The position numbers and the translations under genes are program-made. This document shows positions 1 through 5,980 of a stretch of 23,081 bases of DNA, piece after piece. This DNA is from Gammaproteobacteria bacterium (GTDB taxonomy: Bacteria > Pseudomonadota > Gammaproteobacteria > Chromatiales > Chromatiaceae): assembly GCA_019136395.1 (NCBI GenBank), contig JAGVUH010000608.1:1-23081 (forward strand), read 5' to 3'. Within the stretch, counting starts at the first letter, position 1. Every line of letters starts with the position of its first letter. The notes below the pieces were generated by a model. That model made no database searches. It saw only the letters and a list, made by a program, of their open reading frames with translations, and was not told the origin of the DNA.

Positions 1-558
1 CCGGCGGTGAAGCCGGCGGTGGCCCGCAGCCGCTCCGGGGTGGTCGGGGTCCTGGCCACCCGCCAGACCCTGGCCAGCGACAAGTTCGCCGCCCTGCTGG
101 CTAGCCATGAGGGCACCCAGGCCCAGGTCCTGGCCCAGGCCTGTCCCGGCCTGGTGGAGCGGGTGGAGGCCGGGGATCTGGAGGGCGAGGAAACCCGGAC
201 CCTGCTGGCGGGCTATCTGCAGCCCCTGCTGAGCCGGGGGGCGGACACCCTGGTCCTGGGCTGTACCCACTATCCCCACCTGGCGCCGCTGATCAGTGAA
301 CTGGCCGGGCCGATGGTCGAGGTGTTGGACTCGGGGGCCGCCGTCGCCCGTCAGGTCCGCCGACGCCTGGTGGAGAGTGGGCTCCTGGCCCCCCCGCGGG
401 CGGGGCGGGAGTTTTTTTGGACCAGTGGTGATCCCGGGCGGCTCTATCCGGTCCTGGCCCGTCTCTGGGGCAACAACATCGAACTGGCGTCCCTGCTACC
501 CGGGGCTTTTACCCCCTCTCCCCAACCCCCTCCCACCAGGGGAGGGGGGGCTGGATAA
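1..558 (+). CDS. murI: Glutamate racemase, C-terminal part (5' end outside window)
   Basis: Glutamate racemase interconverts L- and D-glutamate in the cytoplasm to supply D-Glu for peptidoglycan. The reading frame is open from base 1 and starts inside the protein, so the N-terminal part with the first catalytic Cys is missing. The visible part begins with PAVKPAVARSRSGVVGVLAT, typical of MurI, and contains the second catalytic motif LGCTHYP with its Cys codon at 262-264. The last residues (about FTPSPQPPPTRGGGAG) do not look like MurI: they are encoded by a GC-rich palindromic repeat that also occurs twice downstream, so the natural C-terminus appears to have been extended by repeat DNA. The family assignment is secure; the 5' truncation is only the window edge. 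Confidence 0.93.
   Translation, partial: PAVKPAVARSRSGVVGVLATRQTLASDKFAALLASHEGTQAQVLAQACPGLVERVEAGDLEGEETRTLLAGYLQPLLSRGADTLVLGCTHYPHLAPLISELAGPMVEVLDSGAAVARQVRRRLVESGLLAPPRAGREFFWTSGDPGRLYPVLARLWGNNIELASLLPGAFTPSPQPPPTRGGGAG
512..550. repeat. GC-rich palindromic intergenic repeat, copy 1
   Basis: A C-rich arm (CCCTCTCCCCAACCCCCTCC) is followed by a G-rich arm (GGGGAGGGGGG), which can fold into a hairpin. Related copies lie at 2293-2335 and 2876-2902. This copy overlaps the last codons and stop region of murI. Confidence 0.6.
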
Positions 559-582
559 GCGGTCGTTCCCTCAGCGCCTACC

Positions 583-624
583 CGCCTTGCGCGGGATGGC
601 TTACGCCTTGCGCGGGATGGCTTA
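583..624. repeat. 21-bp unit tandemly repeated twice
   Basis: The unit beginning CGCCTTGCGCGGGATGG and ending CTTA occurs twice head to tail at 583-603 and 604-624 with no mismatch. A degenerate relative (TTTGCGCGGGACGGCT) appears near 679. It lies in the 150-bp gap between the converging murI and ppsR genes; no gene or clear terminator was seen there. Confidence 0.75.
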
Positions 625-708
625 TAGACAGTCTCCCGCGGTCTCAGTCGGGTTGGGTCTCGCGCAACGCCCCGGTGATTTGCGCGGGACGGCTCCCACT
701 CAGCCTCC

Positions 709-1536
709 TCAGTGCCCCACGGCCTGGCGCTGCTTGAGCTTGACGGCCTTGAGGATGTGGGAGGCGATCTCCTCGATGGACTGGCTGGTGGTGTCCAGGA
801 CGCGGACGCCGAGGCGCTGGAACATGACCTGGGCGCGGCGGATGTCGTCCTGGCAGCGCTTCAGGGAGGCGTATTCGCTGCCAGCGCGGCGCTCGGAGCG
901 GATCAGGTGCAGGCGCTGGGCGTCGATCATCAGGCCATAGACCTTCTCCTTGACGTCGTAGATCTCCCGGGGGAGATCGCCCTTCTCGAAGTCCTCCTCG
1001 GTGATGGGGTAGTTGGCCGCCATCAGGCCATAGTGCATGGCCAGGTAGATGCAGGTCGGGGTCTTGCCGGAGCGGGAAACGCCCAGCAGCACCACGTCGG
1101 CGCGATAGAAGTTGTCCGGACGGACGCCGTCGTCGTTGGACATGGCGAAGTTGATGGCGTCGATGCGTTTGATATAGGTGGTGGGCTCGGTGATGGCATG
1201 GCTGCGCCCGGATTTGCGGCTGGGGGGCAGGCCAAGTTCCCGGCTCAGCGGTTCCATGAAGACGTCGAACAGTTCCAGAAAATAGCCGTGGCCACTCTGG
1301 ATGACCTCACGCACCTGTTCATCGAGCATGGTGCTGAAGATGATCGGCCGGGCACCATCCCGGTCCGCCGCCTCCTGAATGACGTCCAGCAGGGCCCGGG
1401 CGCGCTGTTCCGTGTTGATGAAGGGCATGTAGACCCGTTCAAAGTCCACGCCCTCGAACTGGGAGAGCAGGCTGTGGCCCATGGCCTCGGCGGTGATGCC
1501 GGTGCTTTCGGAGACAAAGAAGACGGTGCGTTTCAT
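709..1536 (-). CDS. ppsR: PEP synthase regulatory protein (bifunctional kinase/pyrophosphorylase)
   Basis: PpsR-family proteins inactivate phosphoenolpyruvate synthase by ADP-dependent phosphorylation of a Thr and reactivate it by Pi-dependent dephosphorylation, controlling gluconeogenic flux in the cytoplasm. The 275-residue protein matches the usual family length (E. coli 277). It starts MKRTVFFVSESTGITAEAMG, the conserved N-terminus, and carries the P-loop-like motif GVSRSGKTP at residues 152-160, followed by the typical YLAMHYGLMAANYP. The frame stays open upstream of the chosen ATG for about 250 codons, but that part has no PpsR similarity and overlaps the divergent gene, so the ATG at 1536 is the start. 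No strong ribosome binding site is visible. The gene stands alone, converging on murI. Confidence 0.95.
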   Translation of the reverse strand: MKRTVFFVSESTGITAEAMGHSLLSQFEGVDFERVYMPFINTEQRARALLDVIQEAADRDGARPIIFSTMLDEQVREVIQSGHGYFLELFDVFMEPLSRELGLPPSRKSGRSHAITEPTTYIKRIDAINFAMSNDDGVRPDNFYRADVVLLGVSRSGKTPTCIYLAMHYGLMAANYPITEEDFEKGDLPREIYDVKEKVYGLMIDAQRLHLIRSERRAGSEYASLKRCQDDIRRAQVMFQRLGVRVLDTTSQSIEEIASHILKAVKLKQRQAVGH

Positions 1537-1550
1537 GATCGGACTCAGGT

Positions 1551-1584
1551 TTACAGCGGGGGTGAGGTTACGGCGGGGGTGAGG
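1551..1584. repeat. 17-bp unit tandemly repeated twice in the ppsR leader
   Basis: TTACAGCGGGGGTGAGG at 1551-1567 is followed directly by TTACGGCGGGGGTGAGG at 1568-1584 (one mismatch), with a further partial copy near 1590. The array begins 15 bp upstream of the ppsR start codon. Confidence 0.7.
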
Positions 1585-1689
1585 CTGAGTTACAGGGGGG
1601 GCGATGGTACCTGGGAGGGATGTTGCCTGAAGTAGGGCGACCCGGGTCGGGAGGAATCCGGCCGTCGGGTTCGAGGCGAAGGTGACATT

Positions 1690-1731
1690 GTGACTTATAT
1701 CAATGCGAGGGGGCACCCCTTGGGCAAGAAT
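1690..1731 (+). promoter_or_regulatory. Possible FNR/Anr-type class II promoter
   Basis: GTGACTTATATCAA at 1690-1703 matches the FNR consensus TTGAT-N4-ATCAA at 8 of 10 defined bases. A weak -10 (AAGAAT, 1726-1731) would put a start site near 1738, with the site centred at -41.5, the classical class II position. It precedes the small gene at 1810. This is an inference from spacing only; the first half-site is imperfect. Confidence 0.3.
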
Positions 1732-1809
1732 GTTTAGACTTTGCTTAAACGCTAATAAAGCCTTGGTCCGCGTCTTGATGGGCGCCGACCAGACCCCCGG
1801 AGCCGTACC

Positions 1810-2262
1810 ATGACCCAGATCGCCAATGACCACCAGCTTCGCGACGCCCTCAATGCCCTGAGCCCCGACCAGCAGCGCCTCATGGGCGCCCGCTTCGCCG
1901 CGAGCGTCATGCACCTCTGCCTGGATGACCGGGTGCGTCGTGCCGCCACCCTGGCCCTGAGCCCCGACCCCGCCGCCACCGAATTGGGCGATGCCTTGAA
2001 GGCGGCCAAGTCCTATGCGGTCAAGACCTATACCGAGTGCGGCAAGGATACCGACTGGCTGAAGCAGGCCGACCATTTCGTCGCCGCCGCCGTCGCCGCG
2101 GCCCTGACGCCGCCCGATCAGTTGGCGGCCAAGACCAATCCGGCCTGGAAGGCGGCGGTCCAGGCGCGCATGGCGAAGAACTGCGAACTGATGGAGAAGG
2201 ACGAGGGCGAGGAGGAGACCGAGTCCGATCGGCAGTATAAGATCGCCAGTCAGTACCTCTGA
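1810..2262 (+). CDS. Small conserved-looking protein of unknown function
   Basis: This 150-residue protein was not recognised. It is Ala-rich and mostly predicted helical by eye, has no signal peptide or membrane segment, contains three Cys (37, 77, 125), and ends in a strongly acidic stretch (EKDEGEEETESD). A GGAG ribosome binding site at 1799-1802, 7 bases before the ATG, supports the start. It is divergent from ppsR and lies upstream of the hydrogenase region on the same strand, but a 670-bp gap and minus-strand hypC separate it from the hydrogenase genes. A possible FNR-like site upstream would fit anaerobic expression, but this is unproven. Codon use looks like that of its neighbours, so the gene is probably real. 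Confidence 0.75.
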   Translation: MTQIANDHQLRDALNALSPDQQRLMGARFAASVMHLCLDDRVRRAATLALSPDPAATELGDALKAAKSYAVKTYTECGKDTDWLKQADHFVAAAVAAALTPPDQLAAKTNPAWKAAVQARMAKNCELMEKDEGEEETESDRQYKIASQYL

Positions 2263-2292
2263 AGGTTGGGGGCCGGGGCTAACCATTCAGAT

Positions 2293-2335
2293 CCCCCTCT
2301 CCCCAACCCTCCCCCACCGGGGGGGAGGGAGAAAG
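2293..2335. repeat. GC-rich palindromic intergenic repeat, copy 2
   Basis: A CCCCCTCTCCCCAACCC arm is followed by CACCGGGGGGGAGGGAG. It is preceded by ATTCAGAT, matching GTTCAGA before copy 3, so the repeat boundary may include this flank. It follows the stop of the small gene at 1810-2262 and could act as a terminator-like hairpin. Confidence 0.6.
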
Positions 2336-2355
2336 AGCCTCCCTGGCTTGCGCTA

Positions 2356-2445
2356 GCCCAGGCCGCCCAGCCGGCTCAGGTGGCCTAGGCAGCCCGGGTG
2401 GCCCAGGCGGCTCAGGCAGCCCAGGCGGCTCAGGCGACCCGGGCA
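2356..2445. repeat. Ten-copy array of a 9-bp repeat (consensus GCYCAGGCG)
   Basis: Ten consecutive 9-bp units occupy 2356-2445 without a gap: gcccaggcc, gcccagccg, gctcaggtg, gcctaggca, gcccgggtg, gcccaggcg, gctcaggca, gcccaggcg, gctcaggcg, acccgggca. The third position alternates C and T in part of the array, suggesting an older 18-bp unit. The frame gcc-cag is broken by TAG in unit 4, so the array is not part of an obvious coding sequence. It lies between the small gene and the 3' end of hypC. Confidence 0.8.
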
Positions 2446-2480
2446 GCGGGGGATGCGACTATTTACATCCGATTGTGAAA

Positions 2481-2735
2481 TCAGGCCAGCGCGGGGTCAT
2501 GAGCCGGCGCGGCCTCGGCCGCCAGCATCTGATCGTAGATCTCCCAGGCCGCGGTGGCCTCCTCGGGGGTCACCTTGTTGAGGGCGTAGCCAAGGTGGAT
2601 GACCACATGGTCGCCGACGGCGAGCTCCTCGTGCTCGAGCATGAGCAGGTTGGCCTCCCGCTCCACCCCCTTGGCCTCGCAACGGGCGAGGAGGCCGTCG
2701 ATGGATCGGATCTGCATGGGGATGCCGAGGCACAT
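2481..2735 (-). CDS. hypC: [NiFe] hydrogenase assembly chaperone HypC/HybG/HupF
   Basis: HypC-family chaperones work with HypD to build and deliver the Fe(CN)2CO group to the hydrogenase large-subunit precursor in the cytoplasm. The 84-residue protein begins MCLGIPMQI; Cys2, exposed after removal of Met, is the residue that contacts HypD and the large subunit. GDHVVIHLGYALNKV (around residues 41-55) is the usual second conserved block, and the length fits the family. A GGAG sequence lies 9 bases before the ATG. It is on the opposite strand to the hydrogenase genes and diverges from the protease gene. No hypA, B, D, E or F is present, so the pleiotropic maturation genes must lie elsewhere. By position it is probably the chaperone for HynL. 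Confidence 0.95.
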   Translation of the reverse strand: MCLGIPMQIRSIDGLLARCEAKGVEREANLLMLEHEELAVGDHVVIHLGYALNKVTPEEATAAWEIYDQMLAAEAAPAHDPALA

Positions 2736-2772
2736 GGCTGTTTTCTCCGTGGATCAGGTAGCCCTGGATTTC

Positions 2773-2806
2773 AGGCTGAATATATTAGAACAGCCTAATG
2801 GATCAA
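2773..2806 (-). promoter_or_regulatory. Probable hypC promoter with overlapping inverted repeat
   Basis: Reading the minus strand, TTGATC (2801-2806) and TATATT (2779-2784) are separated by 16 bp, a good sigma-70-type arrangement 44-71 bases before hypC. AGGCTG (2773-2778) and CAGCCT (2791-2796) form a 6-bp inverted repeat around an AT-rich 12-bp core, overlapping the -10 and spacer; a dimeric regulator could bind there. The assignment rests on consensus only. Confidence 0.4.
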
Positions 2807-2875
2807 GGCGGCCGGTGGCAAGCCGCCGGTCCCTCCGCCCGCCTTCTTTACCCCTTGGCCGTTCGTGACCGTTCA

Positions 2876-2902
2876 GACCCCCTCCCCCGCCAGGGGGGCG
2901 GG
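2876..2902. repeat. GC-rich palindromic intergenic repeat, copy 3
   Basis: CCCCCTCCCCCGCCAGGGGGG and flanking bases can fold into a hairpin, shorter than copies 1 and 2. It shares the TTCAGA flank of copy 2. It lies in the hypC/protease divergent gap, just upstream of the protease ribosome binding site. Confidence 0.55.
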
Positions 2903-2938
2903 AGCAAGATCAGCATTTACGTGTGAGGAAAGCCCCGC

Positions 2939-3490
2939 GTGTTGTCACCGACCCCGATGAACCCCCCACTGCACCCCCTGTCGCGACCCAGTCCGAATGG
3001 GCCCGAGTTCCCCGAGACCCCGCCACGCACCCTGATCCTGGGGCTCGGCAACACCCTGATGACTGACGAGGCCCTGGGGGTCATCGTCATCCGCCGCCTG
3101 GAGGCGGAGGGCGGGCTCGGCGATGTCGGGCTCCTTGACGGCGGTACCCTCAGCTTCACCCTGGCCGGCCCCATCGCTGACAGCCCGCGGCTCATCGTGG
3201 TGGACGCGGCCATCATGGGCGAGCCCCCGGGGACGGTGCGGGTCTTCGAGGGTGAGGCTATGGACCGCCAACTCAGTGGTACGGGCAAAAGCGTCCATGA
3301 GGTCAGCCTCATGGATCTGATGGACATGGCGCGCATCACGGGCTCCCTGCCCCAACACCGCGCCTTGGTGGGGGTGGAGCCGGCGGTGATCGACTGGGGT
3401 GAGGACCTCAGCCCGGCGGTGGCGGCGGCGGTGCCCGAGGCCATGGCCCGCGTCCGCGCCCTGCTGCATACCTGGGACGCGGCGGACTGA
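2939..3490 (+). CDS. hynD: [NiFe] hydrogenase maturation endopeptidase (HynD/HupD/HyaD family)
   Basis: This cytoplasmic protease removes the C-terminal tail of the hydrogenase large subunit after nickel insertion. The family core TLILGLGNTLMTDEALGV holds the first nickel ligand Glu44. Asp89 (in VVDAA) and His120 (in SVHEVSL) match the other two metal ligands known from HybD. The GTG at 2939 is chosen because GAGGA lies 9 bases upstream; an ATG at 2957 has no ribosome binding site, so an 18-base shorter start is less likely. Without its N-terminal extension of about 25 residues the length is normal. The neighbouring HynL carries the expected DPCIACAVH cleavage site with a 15-residue tail, making it the likely substrate. 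The name hynD follows the Thiocapsa gene and is an inference from context. Confidence 0.9.
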   Translation: MLSPTPMNPPLHPLSRPSPNGPEFPETPPRTLILGLGNTLMTDEALGVIVIRRLEAEGGLGDVGLLDGGTLSFTLAGPIADSPRLIVVDAAIMGEPPGTVRVFEGEAMDRQLSGTGKSVHEVSLMDLMDMARITGSLPQHRALVGVEPAVIDWGEDLSPAVAAAVPEAMARVRALLHTWDAAD

Positions 3491-3562
3491 GGTCGCGGCC
3501 TGGCAAGTCTTTTCCCCGCCGTTTAGCTGAGCCATGTCAATCAAAGATTCCCGGGGGTCTCG

Positions 3563-3604
3563 TATAATTCGAAATTAATTATTTGTTCATGCGCTAATAC
3601 GCAT
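3563..3604 (+). promoter_or_regulatory. Candidate -10 box and inverted repeat before the HupH-like gene
   Basis: A perfect TATAAT lies at 3563-3568 in an unusually AT-rich stretch, but no convincing -35 box is placed 16-18 bp upstream, which could mean an activator-dependent promoter. ATGCG (3589-3593) and CGCAT (3600-3604) form an inverted repeat around CTAATA ending one base before the ATG, where a ribosome binding site would be expected. It may be an operator or may limit translation. Confidence 0.4.
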
Positions 3605-3605
3605 C

Positions 3606-4040
3606 ATGTCCGCCCTCGACAGTATCCCCATCGCCGTGGAAGCGCCGCGGCCGGCTCAGGAATGGGGCAATGCCCTGCCGATCCTCCATGAGATCCGTCA
3701 TGGTCTGGAGCGCCTCGCCGCCACCGGCGAACCCACCCTCATCGATCTGCGGGCCATTCCCTTCGGTCCCGGCGACGAGGCCCGGCTTCTGGAGCGCCTC
3801 GGTCGGGGCGAGGTGGAGGCCCGGATCCACGCCTTGGGCGAAACCCTCATCCGGGAGACCGCGATCCCCGCCGTCTGGTTGGTGGATTTCCTCAACGCCG
3901 AGGGGGAGCGCATCGCCCTGCATCTTCAGATCGATCGCATTCCCAGCATTCTCATGACCCAACCCGAGGACCTGGTGGAGGCGCCCGCGCGCCTGGACCA
4001 GATCCTGAAGGGGCTCGCCGGGGGTGGCGAGGCCGCATGA
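3606..4040 (+). CDS. Short HupH/HyaF-family hydrogenase expression/formation protein
   Basis: The 144-residue protein resembles one HupH/HyaF C-terminal-type domain: IDLRAIPFGPGD at residues 46-57, LGRGEVEARI at 65-74 and ETAIPAVWLV at 84-93 correspond to the family pattern of an LGxGEV segment followed by an E-T-x-x-x-x-V-W segment. HyaF and HupH are normally about 280 residues with two such regions, so this is about half length. Family members are cytoplasmic accessory proteins linked to maturation of uptake hydrogenases and their small subunit; the exact role is not settled. It lies between the protease and hynS genes on the same strand, which supports a hydrogenase role. The start has no clear ribosome binding site. 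No signal peptide or membrane segment is present. Confidence 0.75.
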   Translation: MSALDSIPIAVEAPRPAQEWGNALPILHEIRHGLERLAATGEPTLIDLRAIPFGPGDEARLLERLGRGEVEARIHALGETLIRETAIPAVWLVDFLNAEGERIALHLQIDRIPSILMTQPEDLVEAPARLDQILKGLAGGGEAA

Positions 4041-4051
4041 TTTTTCACGTC

Positions 4052-4191
4052 CCCCGGTCACGCCAGTACCGGGGTGGCGAAACAACCCGCGCCTTTGGCC
4101 ACGGTTGTCAGGCAGTCGGTAACCCTCGGGTCACCGGCTAAGGTAGTTGTAAGCAGTATCCCCGCCCCGCGGGGAGGCCGGCCTAGCCGGC
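4052..4191 (+). ncRNA. Structured hynS leader with several hairpins
   Basis: The 183-bp gap before hynS contains at least four inverted repeats: CCCCGGT/ACCGGGG (4052-4058 with 4068-4074, perfect, 9-base loop); CGGTAACCC/GGGTCACCG (4117-4136, one mismatch); the palindrome CCCCGCGGGG (4165-4174); and GCCGG/CCGGC (4177-4191). None is followed by a T-tract. The first begins 12 bases after the preceding stop. The region may be a 5' untranslated regulatory RNA or an mRNA processing/stability region. No known riboswitch was recognised. Confidence 0.4.
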
Positions 4192-4223
4192 TACGCAGTG
4201 GTCCTAAACCGACGGGAGGGATA

Positions 4224-5321
4224 ATGGCCACCTCTAAGACCCTAGGCGAGAGCTTGCGCGAGCACGGGGTGTCGCGCCGAGGCTTTCTGAAGTTCTGCGC
4301 CGCCACCGCCACGATGATGGCGTTGCCGCCGACCATGGCCCCGGCCATCGCGGCCGCCCTGGAGAAGGCCCGACGGCCCTCCGTTATCTGGCTGTCCTTC
4401 CAGGAGTGCACTGGCTGCATCGAGTCCCTGACCCGCAGCCATTCCCCCACGGTGGAGAACCTGATCCTTGACGTGGTGTCCCTGGATTACCAGCACACCC
4501 TGCAGGTCGCGTCGGGTGAGCTGGCCGAGGAGGCCCGCCTCCAGGCCATGCGGGAGAACCATGGCTCCTACCTGGTGATCGTCGACGGCTCCCTGCCGGG
4601 GCCCGGCTCCAACATGGGCTATTCCACCGTGGCCGGTCACAGCAACCTCGATATCCTGCTGGAGACGGTGGAAGGGGCGGCGGCGGTGATCGCCGTGGGT
4701 ACCTGCGCCGCCTTTGGCGGTCTGCCCCGGGCCCATCCCAATCCCACCGGCGCCGTGGCGGTCCAGGACATCATCACCAACAAGCCGGTGATCAATGTCT
4801 CCGGTTGCCCGCCCATCCCCACGGTCATCTCCGGCGTCCTCGCCCAGTTCCTGACCTTCGGCAAGCTGCCGGAGCTGGACGCCTATGGCCGGCCCCTGGC
4901 CTTCTTTGGCCAGTCCATCCACGACCGTTGCTATCGCCGGCCCTTCTATGACAAGGGCCTGTTCGCCGAGACCTTCGACGACGAGGGGGCCAAGGCGGGC
5001 TGGTGTCTCTATCGCCTGGGTTGCAAGGGCCCGAGCACCTACAACGCCTGCGCCACCATGCGCTGGAACGCCGGTACCAGTTGGCCGGTGGAGTCCGGGC
5101 ATCCCTGCCTGGGTTGCTCCGAACCCGATTTCTGGGACGCGGGCAGCTTCTACCAGGCCCTGTCGGTGCCCACCGTCGATTCCACCCAGACCCTGGGCCT
5201 GGCGGCGGCGGCCGGCGTGGTCATCGGTGGCGCCGCGGCCGCCCTGGCCAAGCGCGGGAAATCACAAGCGGTGGCCGATCGTGAGCCGGTCACCGTCGAG
5301 CAACTGGAGCAGAAGCTATGA
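4224..5321 (+). CDS. hynS: Membrane-bound [NiFe] hydrogenase small subunit HynS
   Basis: The small subunit carries the FeS relay that moves electrons between the HynL active site and the Isp partners on the periplasmic side of the membrane. The 365-residue precursor has a Tat signal (SRRGFLKF, residues 17-24), the proximal cluster Cys pair ECTGC (Cys62, Cys65), GTCAAFGG, SGCPP, the distal-cluster HDRC and CLYRLGC, and a C-terminal block with HPCLGCSEPDFWD. A final hydrophobic segment (GLAAAAGVVIGGAAAAL) is a membrane anchor. The ATG at 4224 has GGGAGGG just upstream; 50 more open codons precede it but encode nothing Tat-like. Its stop overlaps the isp1 start (ATGA), showing translational coupling. 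Confidence 0.96.
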   Translation: MATSKTLGESLREHGVSRRGFLKFCAATATMMALPPTMAPAIAAALEKARRPSVIWLSFQECTGCIESLTRSHSPTVENLILDVVSLDYQHTLQVASGELAEEARLQAMRENHGSYLVIVDGSLPGPGSNMGYSTVAGHSNLDILLETVEGAAAVIAVGTCAAFGGLPRAHPNPTGAVAVQDIITNKPVINVSGCPPIPTVISGVLAQFLTFGKLPELDAYGRPLAFFGQSIHDRCYRRPFYDKGLFAETFDDEGAKAGWCLYRLGCKGPSTYNACATMRWNAGTSWPVESGHPCLGCSEPDFWDAGSFYQALSVPTVDSTQTLGLAAAAGVVIGGAAAALAKRGKSQAVADREPVTVEQLEQKL

Positions 5322-5980
5322 GCGACTCGATGGAATTTCTGCTTTGGACCAAGGGCACGCTGTTCAACTGGGCCCTGGCCATCTTCGCCCTGGGGATGCT
5401 GGCGCGCCTGGTGGAGATCTTCTGGCTGGGCCGGGCGCCCAATTACGCCGAGGCCCGCGCCGGCCAGTGGGGTCCGGGGCTGCGCACCGTCTTCACCCGT
5501 TCCTTCGCCGATCCGGGCACCTTCAAGCGCTCCGGGTTCGATGTCCTGGTCGGCTGGGTTTGGCACCTGGGCTTCATCATCGTCCTGTTCCTCTTCATCC
5601 CTCACATCGAGCTGATCAAGAGCGTGTTCGGCATTGCCTGGCCTGGCCTGCCCAACCCGGTGATCGACGCCATCTCCGCCCTGACCCTGGCGGGCCTGGT
5701 CGCCGCCTTGGTGCATCGGCTCACCCATCCGGTGAAGAAGCATCTCAGCGATTTCGAGGACTATCTGACCTGGGCGGTGACCTTCCTGGTGGTGCTCACC
5801 GGCTATGTCGCCTATCACCGCCTGATCAACCCCTATCCGCTGGCCCTGGGCATCCACATCCTGTCCGTGGAGATCTTCCTGATCGTGCTGCCCTTCACCA
5901 AGCTGACCCACATGTTCACGGCCTTCATTGCCCGCTGGTATAACGGCGCCATCTTCGGGCGCAAGGGAGTCCAGTCATGA
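5318..5980 (+). CDS. isp1: Isp1, cytochrome b-like membrane subunit of the Hyn hydrogenase
   Basis: Isp1 is a NarI/DsrM-like transmembrane cytochrome b that links the periplasmic HynSL pair to the quinone pool or to cytoplasmic Isp2. The 220-residue protein has about five membrane helices (near residues 15-37, 75-98, 115-137, 149-168, 177-200). Several His lie in or beside them (83, 96, 133, 137, 167, 180, 198) and could be haem ligands; which ones cannot be decided by eye. It overlaps hynS upstream and isp2 downstream by four bases each (ATGA), so the three are translated as a coupled unit. Placing isp1-isp2 between the small- and large-subunit genes is the signature of the Isp-type hydrogenase operon of purple sulfur bacteria. 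Confidence 0.93.
   Translation: MSDSMEFLLWTKGTLFNWALAIFALGMLARLVEIFWLGRAPNYAEARAGQWGPGLRTVFTRSFADPGTFKRSGFDVLVGWVWHLGFIIVLFLFIPHIELIKSVFGIAWPGLPNPVIDAISALTLAGLVAALVHRLTHPVKKHLSDFEDYLTWAVTFLVVLTGYVAYHRLINPYPLALGIHILSVEIFLIVLPFTKLTHMFTAFIARWYNGAIFGRKGVQS

Noticed and set aside
712..1635. 307-codon plus-strand open frame opposite ppsR
   Set aside because: It is the antisense shadow of ppsR; its residue composition (Gly/Asp/Ala-rich) is typical of GC-driven open frames.
3501..3516. TGGCAAG...TTCC as a possible sigma-54 promoter
   Set aside because: The -12 GC is replaced by CC and the downstream element does not match; the TATAAT at 3563 is a better candidate.
4074..4223. 50-codon N-terminal extension of HynS
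   Set aside because: It would bury the Tat signal internally, while the ATG at 4224 has GGGAGGG and places the RR motif normally.
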